Source of the DNA: Homalodisca vitripennis
Lineage: Eukaryota > Arthropoda > Insecta > Hemiptera > Cicadellidae
NCBI RefSeq assembly: GCF_021130785.1
Contig: NC_060209.1
Span: forward strand, 19,615,501 to 19,679,500
Length of the DNA stretch: 64,000 nucleotides
Reading direction: 5' to 3'
The notes below the pieces were generated by a model. The model ran no database searches, was not told where the DNA came from, and saw only the letters and a list, made by a program, of their open reading frames with translations. Of the stretch, positions 1 through 13,600 are shown piece after piece; the stretch's first letter is position 1, and every line of letters starts with the position of its first letter. Made by a program: the position numbers and the translations under genes.

Positions 1-3000
1 TTCTAACCTTTGCCCCTCTTTAGAAACTTCGTTGTACAAATCTAATAACAAAGAGTTTTTTTTTATTTAGCACAACTTCGAATGCTGTCTGAGACCTTCG
101 CACTGTCTAACATTGTACCGCCTCTCCTCATTCTGTTTCAAGGTGCTTGCAAAGGCCAGTGGCCCACGAGGACAGGGAATATAAACACTCTAATGCCGAA
201 ATCTTTAAATATAATTTGGCACATAAATTATCACAAACATTTAGCATTCTTCTCAAATATTAATCAAATAATACAATAGATACTGTATGATTTATCATTA
301 ATTCAGAGCTTGTGTATCGATGGTAAAATATGAGCTATAAATAAACACTAAGAGAAGACTAATTACATTCCTGAGAGCGGAACAACACCAATGCTCACAT
401 TCTCTCTACAGTCCGCTTAGTTAACTACTTTAAGTGATAAATTGTCTCACCTTTTACTTTCTAGTTTTTGCTTGGTTGTACAGCGCTCAAGGTAATGTTT
501 TCACTTCCTAAACTGTGCATACTAAACAAATTATAAAAAAACTATAACTAACCGTTGTTAATTCCAGTATAAACCTTTGTTATCGGATAATATGTAAATT
601 CTCTTCTGATTTAACACTAATCTTCAAGCACTCATTGATTTTTTTATCCTCGGGTATAAAAAGGTAAATAATTCAGTTGTTTCTTATAATTTACATGCAG
701 GAATTTACGTTTATCATTATGTTCTCCTGAATGTACCCTAAATTGTTACCATGTGTTTATTATTTTATTTAATCACCTAAAAATCTATTTTTACTATTAT
801 TTTAACTGTATTAGGACTTAAATAAAGATTGTGTATAGCCAACAAAAAATGGTTACATAACCTGTATAACAGTAATCGTAATCTTTAGATCTTAATGTTT
901 CGAAAGGCTGAAACCCAATAGGGATTTTTATTTATTTATTCAATCTAATCTTTTCTAAACATTTTTATTTAAATTTATCAATTTTAAAGGACTCCATAAG
1001 GGCACCATTAGTGATTATACATAATTCTGTAATTAAGGATCTATTTTCAGTATAGAATTTGAAACACTCTTAAGATTCTGCAAGTGGTGTGCTCATGATC
1101 TGAAACTGTTATTTTATGAAGACCGAGCTTGGAAAACACTACGTTTAATGTGCCTAAAGCGTAATGAATTTTGTAGTGTAAAACTTCTTGCTGTTAAGAA
1201 GATAATATCCTTCGTGAAGAACAGACACAAAAGGTCTATACGTATTCATGTCCAAGACTCGCCAATTATAGGGAATGAACGATTTTTTCTGAGAGTTTGA
1301 ATATACCAGTTAGGCAAGTCAGAAAAGATTAGATAACGTACTACAGAACCTAATCTGGAAATCCAAATTCCACTCTTTATATTACTATCCATGACTTTTC
1401 AATTGAAATATTTCAATTTTGTAAGGTAAGGCATTTTGATAGAATTACTGTATACTTAAGAATGAATGTAGCTTTTTGTGGACTCGGGTTTGACATACTT
1501 CCATATTTTCAAAAGCCAATTTATTCGAAAATTTTAGCACTCTAGGAAACAAAAATTCTCTTCAGTAAATTTTTGGAAATCTTATACATGTAACAATCTA
1601 AATGCTGACATTTAACGCAGTAAAATTACTGTTATAAGACATACTAATTGTTGGCACGATAAAACAGCATGCGATATACCTACAAGGTTAGTATTTTCCT
1701 GGTTTTTATAGTGGGTATTTTAGTACAAACTAGTAATAAAAATTTATTAGGACAAAAAAGGCTCTTTATACTTTTAAACACGTAAATCATTAGTAATCTT
1801 ACAAAAAACTTCAATTTGCCAATTTCAGTTAATGTTTTCAAGCCTCCGTATTTTTCTGGAATGCTTAAACGCGGGAATGTGCTTAAGCCTTAATGAAGGT
1901 AATAACAAAGTACAGTTACACATTGTTATATTATGGTGATTGCTTTAAATCCTTTCTGGTTTTGTATTTAAACTTAAAGTTGGATATATATATATATATA
2001 TATATATTAAACCTGCTCTAGTCGTATACATAGGGAATTAAAACTAGTTTAAAGAATAACTTAGCCATTTATGTGATCATAAAGAAAATATTTTATGTAT
2101 TATCATTAAAAGTAAATATTACAACGGAATTATTTTACTATTTTTAATTACTTATGCAAACGTTTTACATATTACACATATAAAGAAACACTGCATTTTA
2201 ACTATGAAACGTATGATATGTCAATTTAATTTTAAAAACATCCAACATTAATGGTATTTAGAAGAAGCACTTTTTAATCGTTATATTTCGAAGGTAAGGA
2301 ATCGAATGGGGTTGATCTTTTGAATGTGAAATTCTATTTCAATGCTTTCGAGGTTATTTTTTAATAAAGGGGTAATTCATACTTGTTCCTTACGTTTTTG
2401 TTTGAACTAAAGGTTTATTGCATCACTTAAGGCTAACTCAGATGTTTATTTTTAGCTTTTGGAAATATACTGTTTCCATACTGTGTAAATACATAAAAAT
2501 ATATATTTTAGTTTTAATTTTGTATTATATATAAAATAAAAGTCTATATATATATATATATATAAAATAAATTACTGATACGCGGTACGTCGGTTGAATA
2601 TTCATTACCTGAGTATGAGATTTCGATATAAGAAATCACATCCAAGTACCTTGGAAGTTCAATTAATTACCACGAGGTGCCGGCTTAACCTGGAGGAATA
2701 TTTGAAATAAGAATAAGGTTATATCCGTCCAAGCGACCGTAAGTCCATGTAAACTTTCCATATACTCAGAATACAAAAAAAAAAAAACAAAAACAAATAA
2801 AGGCACTTTAGCATTTATTGTATTGTTAAGATTACATATAGCAGTATTAATAAATAGAAGGAATAAATATATATTTTATTTGGAAATTTTTTACCGTAAT
2901 CGTTATATATAAATTTTATTTTGGTAAAAATTTAATAAAATATCTAGAATATTTCAAATTAGAGAAATAAAAATTAAACTTACTCGTTAAAATAATTTGC

Positions 3001-5361
3001 TATCGATTGTATGTATATATTAGATCAAAGTTCTAGTACTTGATGGCAAATATGTTAGACGTCACTAAAGGTGACAAGAGAATGATGGATCGTTGGAACG
3101 AGGTATGAAATACAAGTAGAAAGTTATGTGATGCGATGTATTCTTTACACGTTTTGAAATATCTTTTATTTTATCATGTAACAATGATTGATGTCTTTGG
3201 AAAATATACGAATTATTCATGACCTTTTAGTTGAATGGTTAAATATATTGCTGTTGACTAAAAACACTCAAAAGTATTTCAAACAACCTCAGTCAAATGT
3301 CAAATTATAATCTAGACTTGAATAAACACTTAATACATATGAATTCGATAAAAGGTTCCCTGGTTTTGCATTTTTAGATTAGTTTGCAATGGTTGTTGAA
3401 TAATGTAAAGTTAAAGAGCACTCTTTTGGTGAAAGTCGTTAAAAAGTTAAATTGGAATTAAACGTTTAATTTAAAAATATAAAACCTAAGCACATGATTT
3501 ATTTCATGCTTAACGGTGGCAACAACAAAATTGTAATTAAATACTTATAAGTGTTATGAAACAAGTTAGAATACGAACTGTTATTAGATAATTACATTGT
3601 ACGCTAATATATAGTGAGGAAATTTCTATACTTTATAATAATCGTACGTACAACAATAATGCATTTTTAAATAATTAATTATATATTTTTAAATTCGCGT
3701 TAATATGATTTTTGTTGTTATCATTTTGCCCTAATACTCACTACAATACGTACATTAGAAGCTATTTGCCTGGCATAATGGTGTTATAGTTTTTATTTTT
3801 TTGAGCAAATAATTATAAATTTTATGATTTTAGAGTATGTTCTTATCCAGAATATGAATCAAGTAAGATTAGTAAAAATAAAGTAATTTTAAACTTAAAA
3901 AATTTAAACTGTGGTTTCCTTCTATGCAATTTAATCTGGGGATAAAACATGATTGGGCTTAATTGTAATTGAGTGATCTTACCTTGTATATGGACTGTTA
4001 ATTATACGCTCATTCAAAATGTAAAATGTAAAACTTTTGATTAAAATATCTAAATAAAATCTATGATTCCTACAGTATAAACTTGTATTAAATCATAACC
4101 ATAAAATATTTACAAAATATGGTAAGATTTGGTAAACACCGTGTGTCTAAAAGTCTCATCACTCCTATTAATACCTTTAAAATGAGGTGTTTCTTGCAAA
4201 GGGTCTTTACTTAAAAATGCTTACGTATGCCCAAGTTACCGCATTTATGGGAGAAAATATTTTCTTACGTCCCAAGGTAAATCGCAGCATCTCTATTCAT
4301 AAAAAAAGTTAATGGGGAAGGTCTTTTAAGACACCCGGTAAAAGTTCAGATATACATGTATTATTTGCAATACACATTTAATGTATGTTTGTATTTAATA
4401 GTAAATATGAAATACTGTGGAAAAATGAATGACTATAGCAGTAGGAAATGAGAAAATAAACTGGCGAGGAATGCAGAAGGCTAACTGAGTGGAAATGTAG
4501 CAGAATGGAACGGATATAACGCGTTTGTTTCGTTCCAATGTTCATGTTCGTTTTAATTTAACGTATAGACATTTCCTAATGTTTCATTTTTCATGCATCC
4601 CATCACATGTTCCATGGCCATATATTTGGTTTGTTTAATCTATTATAATCAGATATTGTACTGTAAATAACGAGTATGAATTTTAAAATCATTTGTTTTT
4701 TATGTGCTATCCTTATACAAAAATAAAACCATTTCATTTAGTAGTTTCTATTATTTTTCCGGTTATAACCTGTTTTATAAATATAAATAACTTGATACCA
4801 AACACTTTACATGATTTATAGCATTTAATGACTTATTACAATCAAAAGCTACAAACTGTGTGCTTTGTAAAAATAATCTTAATAAATAAAATCTTAAATA
4901 TATTACATTAATATTATAATTTTATGAATAGAGATAAGCAGAATAAGAAAATGAAATTAATGCATTATTTTTAAACAATTTTCATTTTTATGAAAGGTCA
5001 ATATTCATGTGCCGAATAATTAAACAGTTTGTTATCAAACTATTAAATAACATCATATTCACATTATTGCAAGTTTGTATCTGATCAACAACACAGAAAC
5101 TCAATCATTATATTTATGTCTGATGTCAGGACATACATATTATCTAATTGGGGCCATCTTATTTTTTTATCTTTATTTTTTCACCGTTTTTTCATTAGGA
5201 TGGGCCCCGTCAATTAACATTAACCATCATACAACACTAATAACCTCTCTCGTATCGTGTCATATACAAATTATTATAAGATGGGACTAGATGATACAAA
5301 ACCTTTAAACTATTAAATATTTATCTTTGTTTAGTTATTAATTTGTTGATCCTCATAGCAG
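1..5361. other. AT-rich non-coding stretch, no gene seen
   Basis: All six frames are closed at short intervals and the few ORFs of 60-71 codons have a low-complexity, A+T-driven composition with no recognisable domain. Two short TA microsatellites lie here (1,984-2,007 and 2,545-2,564). No tRNA-like fold, transposon terminus or tandem repeat is evident. It reads as intergenic or intronic DNA. Confidence 0.7.
1984..2007. repeat. (AT)12 microsatellite
   Basis: Uninterrupted AT dinucleotide run of about 24 bases. A second run of about 20 bases lies at 2,545-2,564. Confidence 0.95.
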
Positions 5362-6365
5362 TTAACCGCGGCTTCGCTGGCAATTTCGTTGAGTTGGCAT
5401 GACACCTGATTGAGAACTTCTGGTTCAAGTTAATTTTATTTACGATTCTAATGTTGATTTTTCTTTCTTACCATAATCAAGAAAATTGATGTACATCACA
5501 CAGTTCTAACAAGCCTAATTCTGTCAAAAGACAACGGATATTGGATTGAATTAAATATCTAACGACAATTTTGAGTTTGCCTTGTTTCACATTTAAGAAA
5601 ATATAAATCGCAGTTTAAAGAAGCTTACGTTTGACACAAGACAATGAAGATGGGTTGTAGTACCATATTGAAATTTATAATAAAATGTAGATAGTAACTT
5701 TGTCCTTTACATCTAATACTTAACATTTGTAAAAATTTTACATTTATGTATACACAGTTGTGTGTATAAGTACATTGAAAATGACATTATTTTTGTGTTT
5801 TTTCTCTATAAATTGAAAAATATGTTCAATATTTTAGAGCATTTAGACCTGGAATTCGTACATTAGTTCAAGAGCTAACTCTCATCTAGCATAGTTTCCT
5901 GCTGACTGTATCAAAAGGAGTCTTCGGAGTCAAATTATGATCATCTTATATGAGATTTTTTAAATTAAATGAGTACCTACCTAATTGATGAAATTTAAAA
6001 TGGCGTCAAAGCTGATTGTTTCTCAAGTAATTTATACACTATAAATGTAAAAAAAATTTAAAATAGGGATTAAATTACAAATATGTAGTTGTTATGTCAC
6101 AAAAATTGTTCCAAGAGACAGTTTGATATATATTTCGTAATTAATATTTCACAACTTTAGAACAAGATTGGATTTTTCGCCATATTAAAGAATACCAGTA
6201 GGACCAAAGCCCGGAGAAACTTACGAAATAAGATCAGGCCTATTTTCAAACTCGGAAACGTTAGATTGTCCATGTAAAATTTCAGTTCAATCGGTTGAAT
6301 AGTTTACGCGTGAAAGGAAATTAAACAAACAAACGCACTTGCACATCTATAATTTTATTAGGATT
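5362..6365 (+). mobile_element. RTE-like retroelement remnant with diagnostic 3' tail
   Basis: The left edge has a GC-rich CCGCGGCTTCGC head (about 5,366). The right edge (6,274-6,365) has the pattern seen at the 3' ends of RTE-type LINEs and the SINEs that borrow them in insects: AATTTCAGTTCAATCGGTTG, then GTTTACGCGTGAAAGG, a run of AAACAAACAAACGCA, a CTATAATTTTATTAGGAT motif and the end. The ~0.9 kb between has no open frame, so any coding part is gone. Seen: both terminal motifs and their order. Known: this tail type belongs to RTE-clade elements. Inferred: that head and tail are one element; they could be two unrelated fragments. Confidence 0.5.
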
Positions 6366-9300
6366 AATAAACGTATTTGGGTGTGAATTATAAGGAAGGC
6401 TGAATTGTTTTTTAATACGTATGAATTATAGTAGGATTATAAGGTAACAAAAGGTTGTAATACTGATCAATTTTTGCAATAAATATTTGTTATTTTTATG
6501 TACTTGTATCTTTTCTCTGCACAAATTCAAATGAGGCTAAGGTCAACTATTACAATGAAAACTCCCATTGGATCTCCGTACTGATTAATTCCCTCAAAGA
6601 ATAGGATATTGTAACGGTTGATGATGTACCTTATACTGTTAGGAAACGCACGTTTAACGTGATGATTGATAACGGTTCCGCCAACTGACTGCCTTATCCC
6701 CTGAGTGGGCTAGTACTGTCATCATTTCTCACAGCACGATTCTTTATCCTGCCACCTCTCACAGAAGGAACGCGAAGCCTCGAACAGTTACTTGGAATAT
6801 ACAAGGGATTACAATAAACATATTGCATGGTCTGGAGTGTGTGAGATCCTACTTAGCAAAAGTCATTGAGTGGGTTATCATAACATAGACACAAGTAGTC
6901 GTATTGTTAAATTGAATTTATCTACGATAAATTACTCATTTACTGATATGTTTGTTTTAGTCAACCAGCACGTGTCCCTAACCACTGTTTCAATCATCTA
7001 TTTATCGAAATGCTTCGTTGTTATATGATTCAAATTGTAATTAAGTAATACTAATGATTAAAAATTATAGACTGTTAAAAATGATAAAGCTACTTTTAAA
7101 AAGCAGCAAATTGCAAGATTATTTGGAGCATAACAGATGTTTGTAATGTATACATAGGTTTTTATGATATTACGTGTTGGCTTTGTTAGATAATTAGTTA
7201 ATCTCCACTTACTCACTTGTCAGATCTAAACATATTCAAAAGTTCAGGGTTACCCTGTAATAGTTACGTTTAAAATGTATAATACTCCTCTGTCAGGCTT
7301 TTGTGGTTGAATTCTGACTAGTGAAACATATTTCCTTCGCTGTAACATTATGTTGATGTCATACGATTCTCTTTTCGAAATTATACGAAATCGGCGCGTT
7401 TGTGTTCCAGAATAATTTTTTAGATGTTATCATACCCTTATAAGTTATGATGTTGAGAGAAAGTACTAAGTGCGAGTAAAATATTTACTATGATTAAGAA
7501 CATCTTACTTCAACTATATCTTAGTCTTTGTTCAATACGAAAAATTAATAATAATCAATAAAATAATTGACAAACGTCATAATATAGTTTTAATATGGAT
7601 GTCTCATTTTCAAATTAAATCAGTGTCCATTTACAGTGTAAACAAAAGTTTTATATATTTCCAAGAGAAGTGTTTAGTTAAAAAATTCATATAATAATAT
7701 AATATAATGTTTATAAAGAACTTGAAATACATCATAAAAAGTACGTACACTTAAATCAGTAAAACATTTTGAGCTATTTACACACTCAAGAGCGTCTTAC
7801 AATTAATAATACAATCAAATATTAAATAATTTTTACAGTAAGGAAAAAATATGAAAAGGTCTTAAAATGGTCTTAGATATGATCTGTTTACAATGATATG
7901 AAGTCACAGTTTGATACTGTTATGTAAGAAAATCGAAAATATTTGGAGTTTAACAAATTCTTAGGACGCATTGACACTGATGGATGGCTTTCTTAGGGCA
8001 ACGTAAGACTTCGAAACCATCTTCCGCATATTGATCAGATATATGTTTTTTTCTATAACTTTATTTTGCATAGTATACAACGGTTCAAACGTAAACTATA
8101 ATTAGCATATGCGGTACGAAATTTATACCACACCGAGATTTTATTCACAGTTTTGGTTTTTAAAGAGCTGTTTATTTCAGCATTTAAGATTTAGATTGTA
8201 ATAATTATTGAAAAAGTAAAACTCACCTGCTTATAAAATGTGTGATAGTACCTTTGGAGTTAGTCGCATGTGTAGTTTGGAGTAGTTAAATGTTAACTAT
8301 GGTATATTCAATTTTTGAAATTCCGCTTAACATCTCGGTCAATGTAAGCACTACCGAATATAATATTTAATGCTGTAACTAAACTTCCACAGGTATCACG
8401 AAAAGTGGCGGTTGAATTAATTTATAGCCTAGAATATTAATGCGCAGATTATTCGTGGTTTGAGGCTTCACTACAAGTTCGATCAGTATCAGCCCGACTT
8501 GCCTAAAATATACATTACCAAAATAACAAACTTGGTAATTTTTTAAATAAATCAAGGAGTAAAGCAATATTTTTACGTTGGGTAAATGATGGAATGGCAG
8601 TCTGATACTCTAGCAATGTTGACAGGGTGTGTTTGGTTCCAGCAGTGACACGATGCATCGTAAAAGACCAAAGTCAGCAAACAGCTATAGGAATGTTAGA
8701 TGTAGATGAGTGATTCTCTGATTCTGATTATAGCATCAGTAATGTTGCTGCCGATGTTTACTCTCCCGACAGTCTTGTGTGTTAGGGATCTGTGAGATTC
8801 AGTTCATGAACTGAGTTAATCAACAATATCCGCCACAACAAAATATAACTGTTTAAGTCTTCTTCTTGTATTGACCATTAAATATATTCATTTAATTTTA
8901 GGGGGGTAAATTAAAAGAAGTTGGTACTGCAGTGAAGAATTAAATTAAGGTTACCATTATAATTTTCGTTTATGGATTTAATTTCTTGATACTACTTCAA
9001 TAGTTATCATCGACATAAACTTTTAAAAACCAATATATATCTCAATACATATTTAGTAAAAAAAATACACTTTAATTTTTATGTACTTCGGACTGCTTGT
9101 ATCGGCTTTATTCAATCATAGCCCGCTAAAAGTATGGCCAGACCAACCCTCAATAGTCTAAACAGGTATATATATATATATCGTGCATATATCGTGCTAC
9201 GCACAAGACAGATTATCGCTGAAAGAACCTTATCTATTAGTAGAAATAACGATTCCATTTGTGATAATAATATAAATTTAAACTATTTGTCGTCTTACAC

Positions 9301-10497
9301 CTATATTTTTAGATGAAAATATAGATAAGTTCGTATCTTTCTCTTGCCAGTATCAGCATATTTCATCGCACTACATTGTTTTTATGCTTATTCTGTTATA
9401 CCATCATCTTTATAATTTCTTTAAACTAATCGAATGCTTATTCTTACAGTTCCCTCCTATATTTTTATCGATAGATATTGAGATATATATTGGTACTGTT
9501 ATGAATAGTCGTATATATCATTGATCTAACTTGCATTTTGATTCACTAATCAAAATGTGCTCAATAGAAAAATTACTTATAAAAGAGTAGCAGTGATAGT
9601 ACAAGGAAGGAATACACCACACCATGTGGTTTCGTTGTAGTTCCGTCCAAACTTTAAAATCTGTAGCTCATTTCATTAGGCTACATATATGTTGCAATGC
9701 CACATGTTACAATGATGGTATTCAGTTTTATTACACATTTATTTATCATTTAGTTTTCTTGTTGCTAGTATTTTTACTCATATAACCAATACAAAAAAGT
9801 TCGTTTAAGCTCAGTCATGTCTTACAATACCACATGCACCATCAGGAATTTCAAATGAACGAAATTGGCTCAGTCCCTCTTGTGATGAGTTTTATTAATG
9901 CTCATGTAATGAAGGTCTAAAATACAGCTCTGGTAAAAGAATTTTCAACTAATTACCTTAATTATGTTTCACTTTATATCGTTGAATGGTTTCGTTGTTA
10001 GTGCACGAGATATATTCAGGTACAATCAATCATGTAGTGTTAAATGACTCGAGGCTCCTTGATTAGAATTGTTGATTGATTGAAAGTGGGTATAGTGTTG
10101 ATTAATCGCAGAACAAAGAGGTTATGACAATAAATCATTAGCTGCAAACTGCCGATAAGCATAGTTCAATTGAGGCCAACTTAATGATCGCTGATGAACA
10201 TAAATAAGGCGTACTAAAATCAAAATACATCTTTTAATCATTGTATTACAAAACCATACACTGATGAAGTTCTAATGGGATAAAACCCATAATTTTCTAA
10301 ACAAAATGGTAACTACGTAAAAACTAAACAAACTACCTTTAATCCTCTAAAGATTCATTGACCACATATACTGACACAACTTTAGTAAGAGTATTTATTT
10401 TATATTCTTCTTTTAAGATTAAACAAGAGAGTCAAAAGTTATTTGACTTAAACGCCAATCTGTTTGTGGTCACGTTTGCTTATATGCGTGTGTGACC
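6366..10497. other. AT-rich non-coding stretch
   Basis: No convincing gene. A short acidic, serine-aspartate-rich frame near 8,690-8,785 is interrupted by stops (see findings). A short TA run lies at 9,167-9,182. The other ORFs of 60-62 codons have no recognisable domain. Confidence 0.6.
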
Positions 10498-10625
10498 TTA
10501 GTAATAAGTGAAGTGCCGATGGGAGAAGGTCTAAGACTTCGGATTTTAATTCTTCATTATAGATAACGCAGGTTCAATCCTGTCTGTGGCGTGGAACTTT
10601 TTACTAGTTATCGACCTTGCACTGT
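10498..10625 (+). mobile_element. tRNA-Leu-like SINE head
   Basis: From about 10,516 the order is GTGCCGATGGGAGAAGGTC (box-A-like, with the long D arm typical of Leu/Ser tRNAs), a CGGATTTTAATTC segment at the anticodon-loop position, and a good internal box B, GGTTCAATCC (10,571-10,580), followed by a CTGTGGCG acceptor-like end. The anticodon stem does not pair well and the acceptor arms do not close, so this is a tRNA-derived SINE head rather than a working tRNA gene. The ~100 bases after it carry no clear tail. It could also be a decayed tRNA-Leu pseudogene. Confidence 0.5.
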
Positions 10626-13600
10626 AAGGCAGAATGACTAATATACCAAATTATACCAATGACTATATACCAATTATTTGATCATATCAAATACGTTTAA
10701 AAATACTCCTGAGAATAATTTTATTCAATTAGTTGAATAAAAGCTTTTGCTACGTCCTTCACTATCAGTTTCGGTTCTAACATCTTATAAAAATAAATAT
10801 AGCTTATCCTTAGAAGTTTTTAATTTTCTGTAAAAACAAAATATAACAGAAAGATCACTTATTTATGTTTAATGAGTTTTCTGAAAAAACCTTATAATAT
10901 AGTCATTACTTAACTCTATTACTATATACTAGACAGAAGTTTTTTTTATAGTGCGACTTAACTCGTATAATCCTGTATAAATGTTTGATTACTTGTAACA
11001 GAAACTTGATTAAAGCACGCATAATTGATGACATACAATTCACACCAGAACTAATAAGTTGTCACTTCTCATTATTGGCCAAACAAAGAAACATAAAGTA
11101 ATGTCCAAGTTAAATAACTTGGGTTTGGCATTCATTTGCTGTTTATAAGTTTCTAAATGTCATTTTTACTTATTTAAACTAGCCTTCTTTAAGCCATACA
11201 AGAGACTAAAAATAACACATTTTGATAAGTAAACCTGTTTATTTTACAATGCAGTGTTACATCAGCCATAACTTGAATATAACTAGGAACCATATTACTA
11301 TTATATTTATTATTTTTATGGTTAGGGGCTTAGTTTTTTAATACGTTCTAGATATATGTATAATTGGACAACTATTTTTGTAATGTGCAAAATAAAACAT
11401 ACTTTTTAATACGAAAATCTCATTATATTATCTCTTTTTAATCCAAGTCTACAAATATCCTTTAAATTAAAATGTATTTCTCAGGTTCTACCTTTAAAAT
11501 ATATATTCTTCAATAAATGGATTTAATTTAGGATTCTTGCCATCAATTCTCTATACTTATCTATGTCTAGAAATCTATTTTCCAGTCAAGAAATTGAGAT
11601 AATTATTTGTATTGTATAAGCCCACAACTTAGTGTTTCATGAAGTTACTAGAGGAAATAAATATTATTTGGGAGTCAAAGTGGCAGGTCCCCCAAAGGGT
11701 AAAATATCGAACGATTAAGTATTTCTAATAAAATATACTTTCTATGCGTATTTAAGTTGGAAAGTCTTTAAACCAGACATCGGATACGAAAATATAATGT
11801 AAAATTATTCGTCATTCAACCTTACAGAGATTGAGTGCTGAGCAAAAACTGATAACTTTCAATCTCTTTAACTCGGTTACTGTTGAAAGCTATAACTGTT
11901 ACATACGTACCTGATAGTTACTTTAATTTTTGAAAAAAGATAAATAACGTAATTAAAGATAATTTCTAATTTCGTCTGATAATTTCTACAATGTTGTATA
12001 GCGTTTGAAATAATTAATAATGCAATAGCTGATTTTATTTAAAATAAGTACATTCACATTCTTATTTCTTTATAATTTTAGTGTTAACACGATATTATTT
12101 TTTTTTAAGTCGTGATTAGACATTTTATAAGGCGATTTTATCAATTTCAAAATTCCAAAGCCATTATAGTTTAGCTATTAAAATTAAAAAGCCTCCATAT
12201 GTGAATCCTGTACTTTCATTTTTCCAACTTAAGATCCTTAAATACAATCTTATTTATCAGTTACGTAAAGTACAACCACTTAGTTTTGAAGTGTTAAGGT
12301 GAATAATTGCGGCCACACATTGCGTTATAGAGTGTGGCGTAATTAAGATGTCACGGAATTACAATCGTGAGCGTATCCCAATAATTACAAAATGCAATTT
12401 AACTGTTATCTGCTCACAGATACCAACTGGACTGGTTGTGGTTGAACCCTAATATAACAGAAGTAGTTAATGCAAGTCTTTGATATTATACATCTGTATC
12501 GATACAACGTGTAATTTTCATTAGAAACACAAATGGTCAAAAAATATTCTCTTACGAGAAAATATAAAAGTCAAAACCCAGAATTAAAATTAATTAGTTG
12601 ATTAAACCGTAAATAATAGTTGATTATTAAAATAGTGATACAATTTTAAAAGGAATAGTTTTGTATTATCAAAATACTTCTTTAGCTGCTCTATATAATT
12701 TTTATCCTACTTTATTGTCCAAGTAATCTACCAGAAAAATCTGGCCTTAGCGTTGTGTTAAAACTCCACTTATAATAACATAAGAAAACTAGAGGTTTCT
12801 TGGTTAGATTTTATTATTAGTTGAAGTTACCTAACTGTTTGTATATTAAATTAAATGTGATCCTTGGGATAGTTTAAACTAATACACAGCCACTGAAAAC
12901 ATTGCATACATTTTTTTTATATATCAAATAGGTGCAATAGGTGAAAAAGCTATCTAACACTATTGCCTATTTTACTTTGATTGTGTTATTATCATAAAAT
13001 ATCATTATTCAAAAATGGTTTAAGTTAGTGCCTACGATCTTGCTTGTTGCATGTCTAGGATGTTATTTTATAGTAAAAGAAAAAAACATTGAAATTACAA
13101 CTATTTACAAGTTTTTTTTAAACTTTCACGAAAACAGATGAGAATAGAAATACTGTGAAGGTACATAAAAGATAGACTGAAAACTTTCAATAAAATATTT
13201 GTTATGAGCGGATTATAAATACCGGAATAAATGTATGTTCACTACTCTCGTGCAATATGTGACAGTCAACACATTATTTTATATTATAATATACTGTATT
13301 ATTTTATGATGGACATCTCCATCATAGTTCATTAGACGTAGTATAGAAAACGTTCCAGGCACGAAAACTTAGCTCCTGAAATTCACTTTTTGTACTTATA
13401 GCTTATATTATCACTAACTTGAGTATAGTAATATTATTACAATATTATTATAATTCTCAAATATTGTTTTATTTATTATTTATTATTATATTTACTGTTT
13501 TTAAAATGCGTTTCTTTTTACTGTTTAAGTAATGAACATTAATCAGCTGTTTACGAATGAATTTTTTTTATGCCCATGTTCCATTGATATCTCTTCTATT

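Noticed and set aside
10516..10600. Functional tRNA-Leu gene
   Set aside because: Boxes A and B are present but the acceptor and anticodon stems do not pair, so it is treated as a SINE head or pseudogene.
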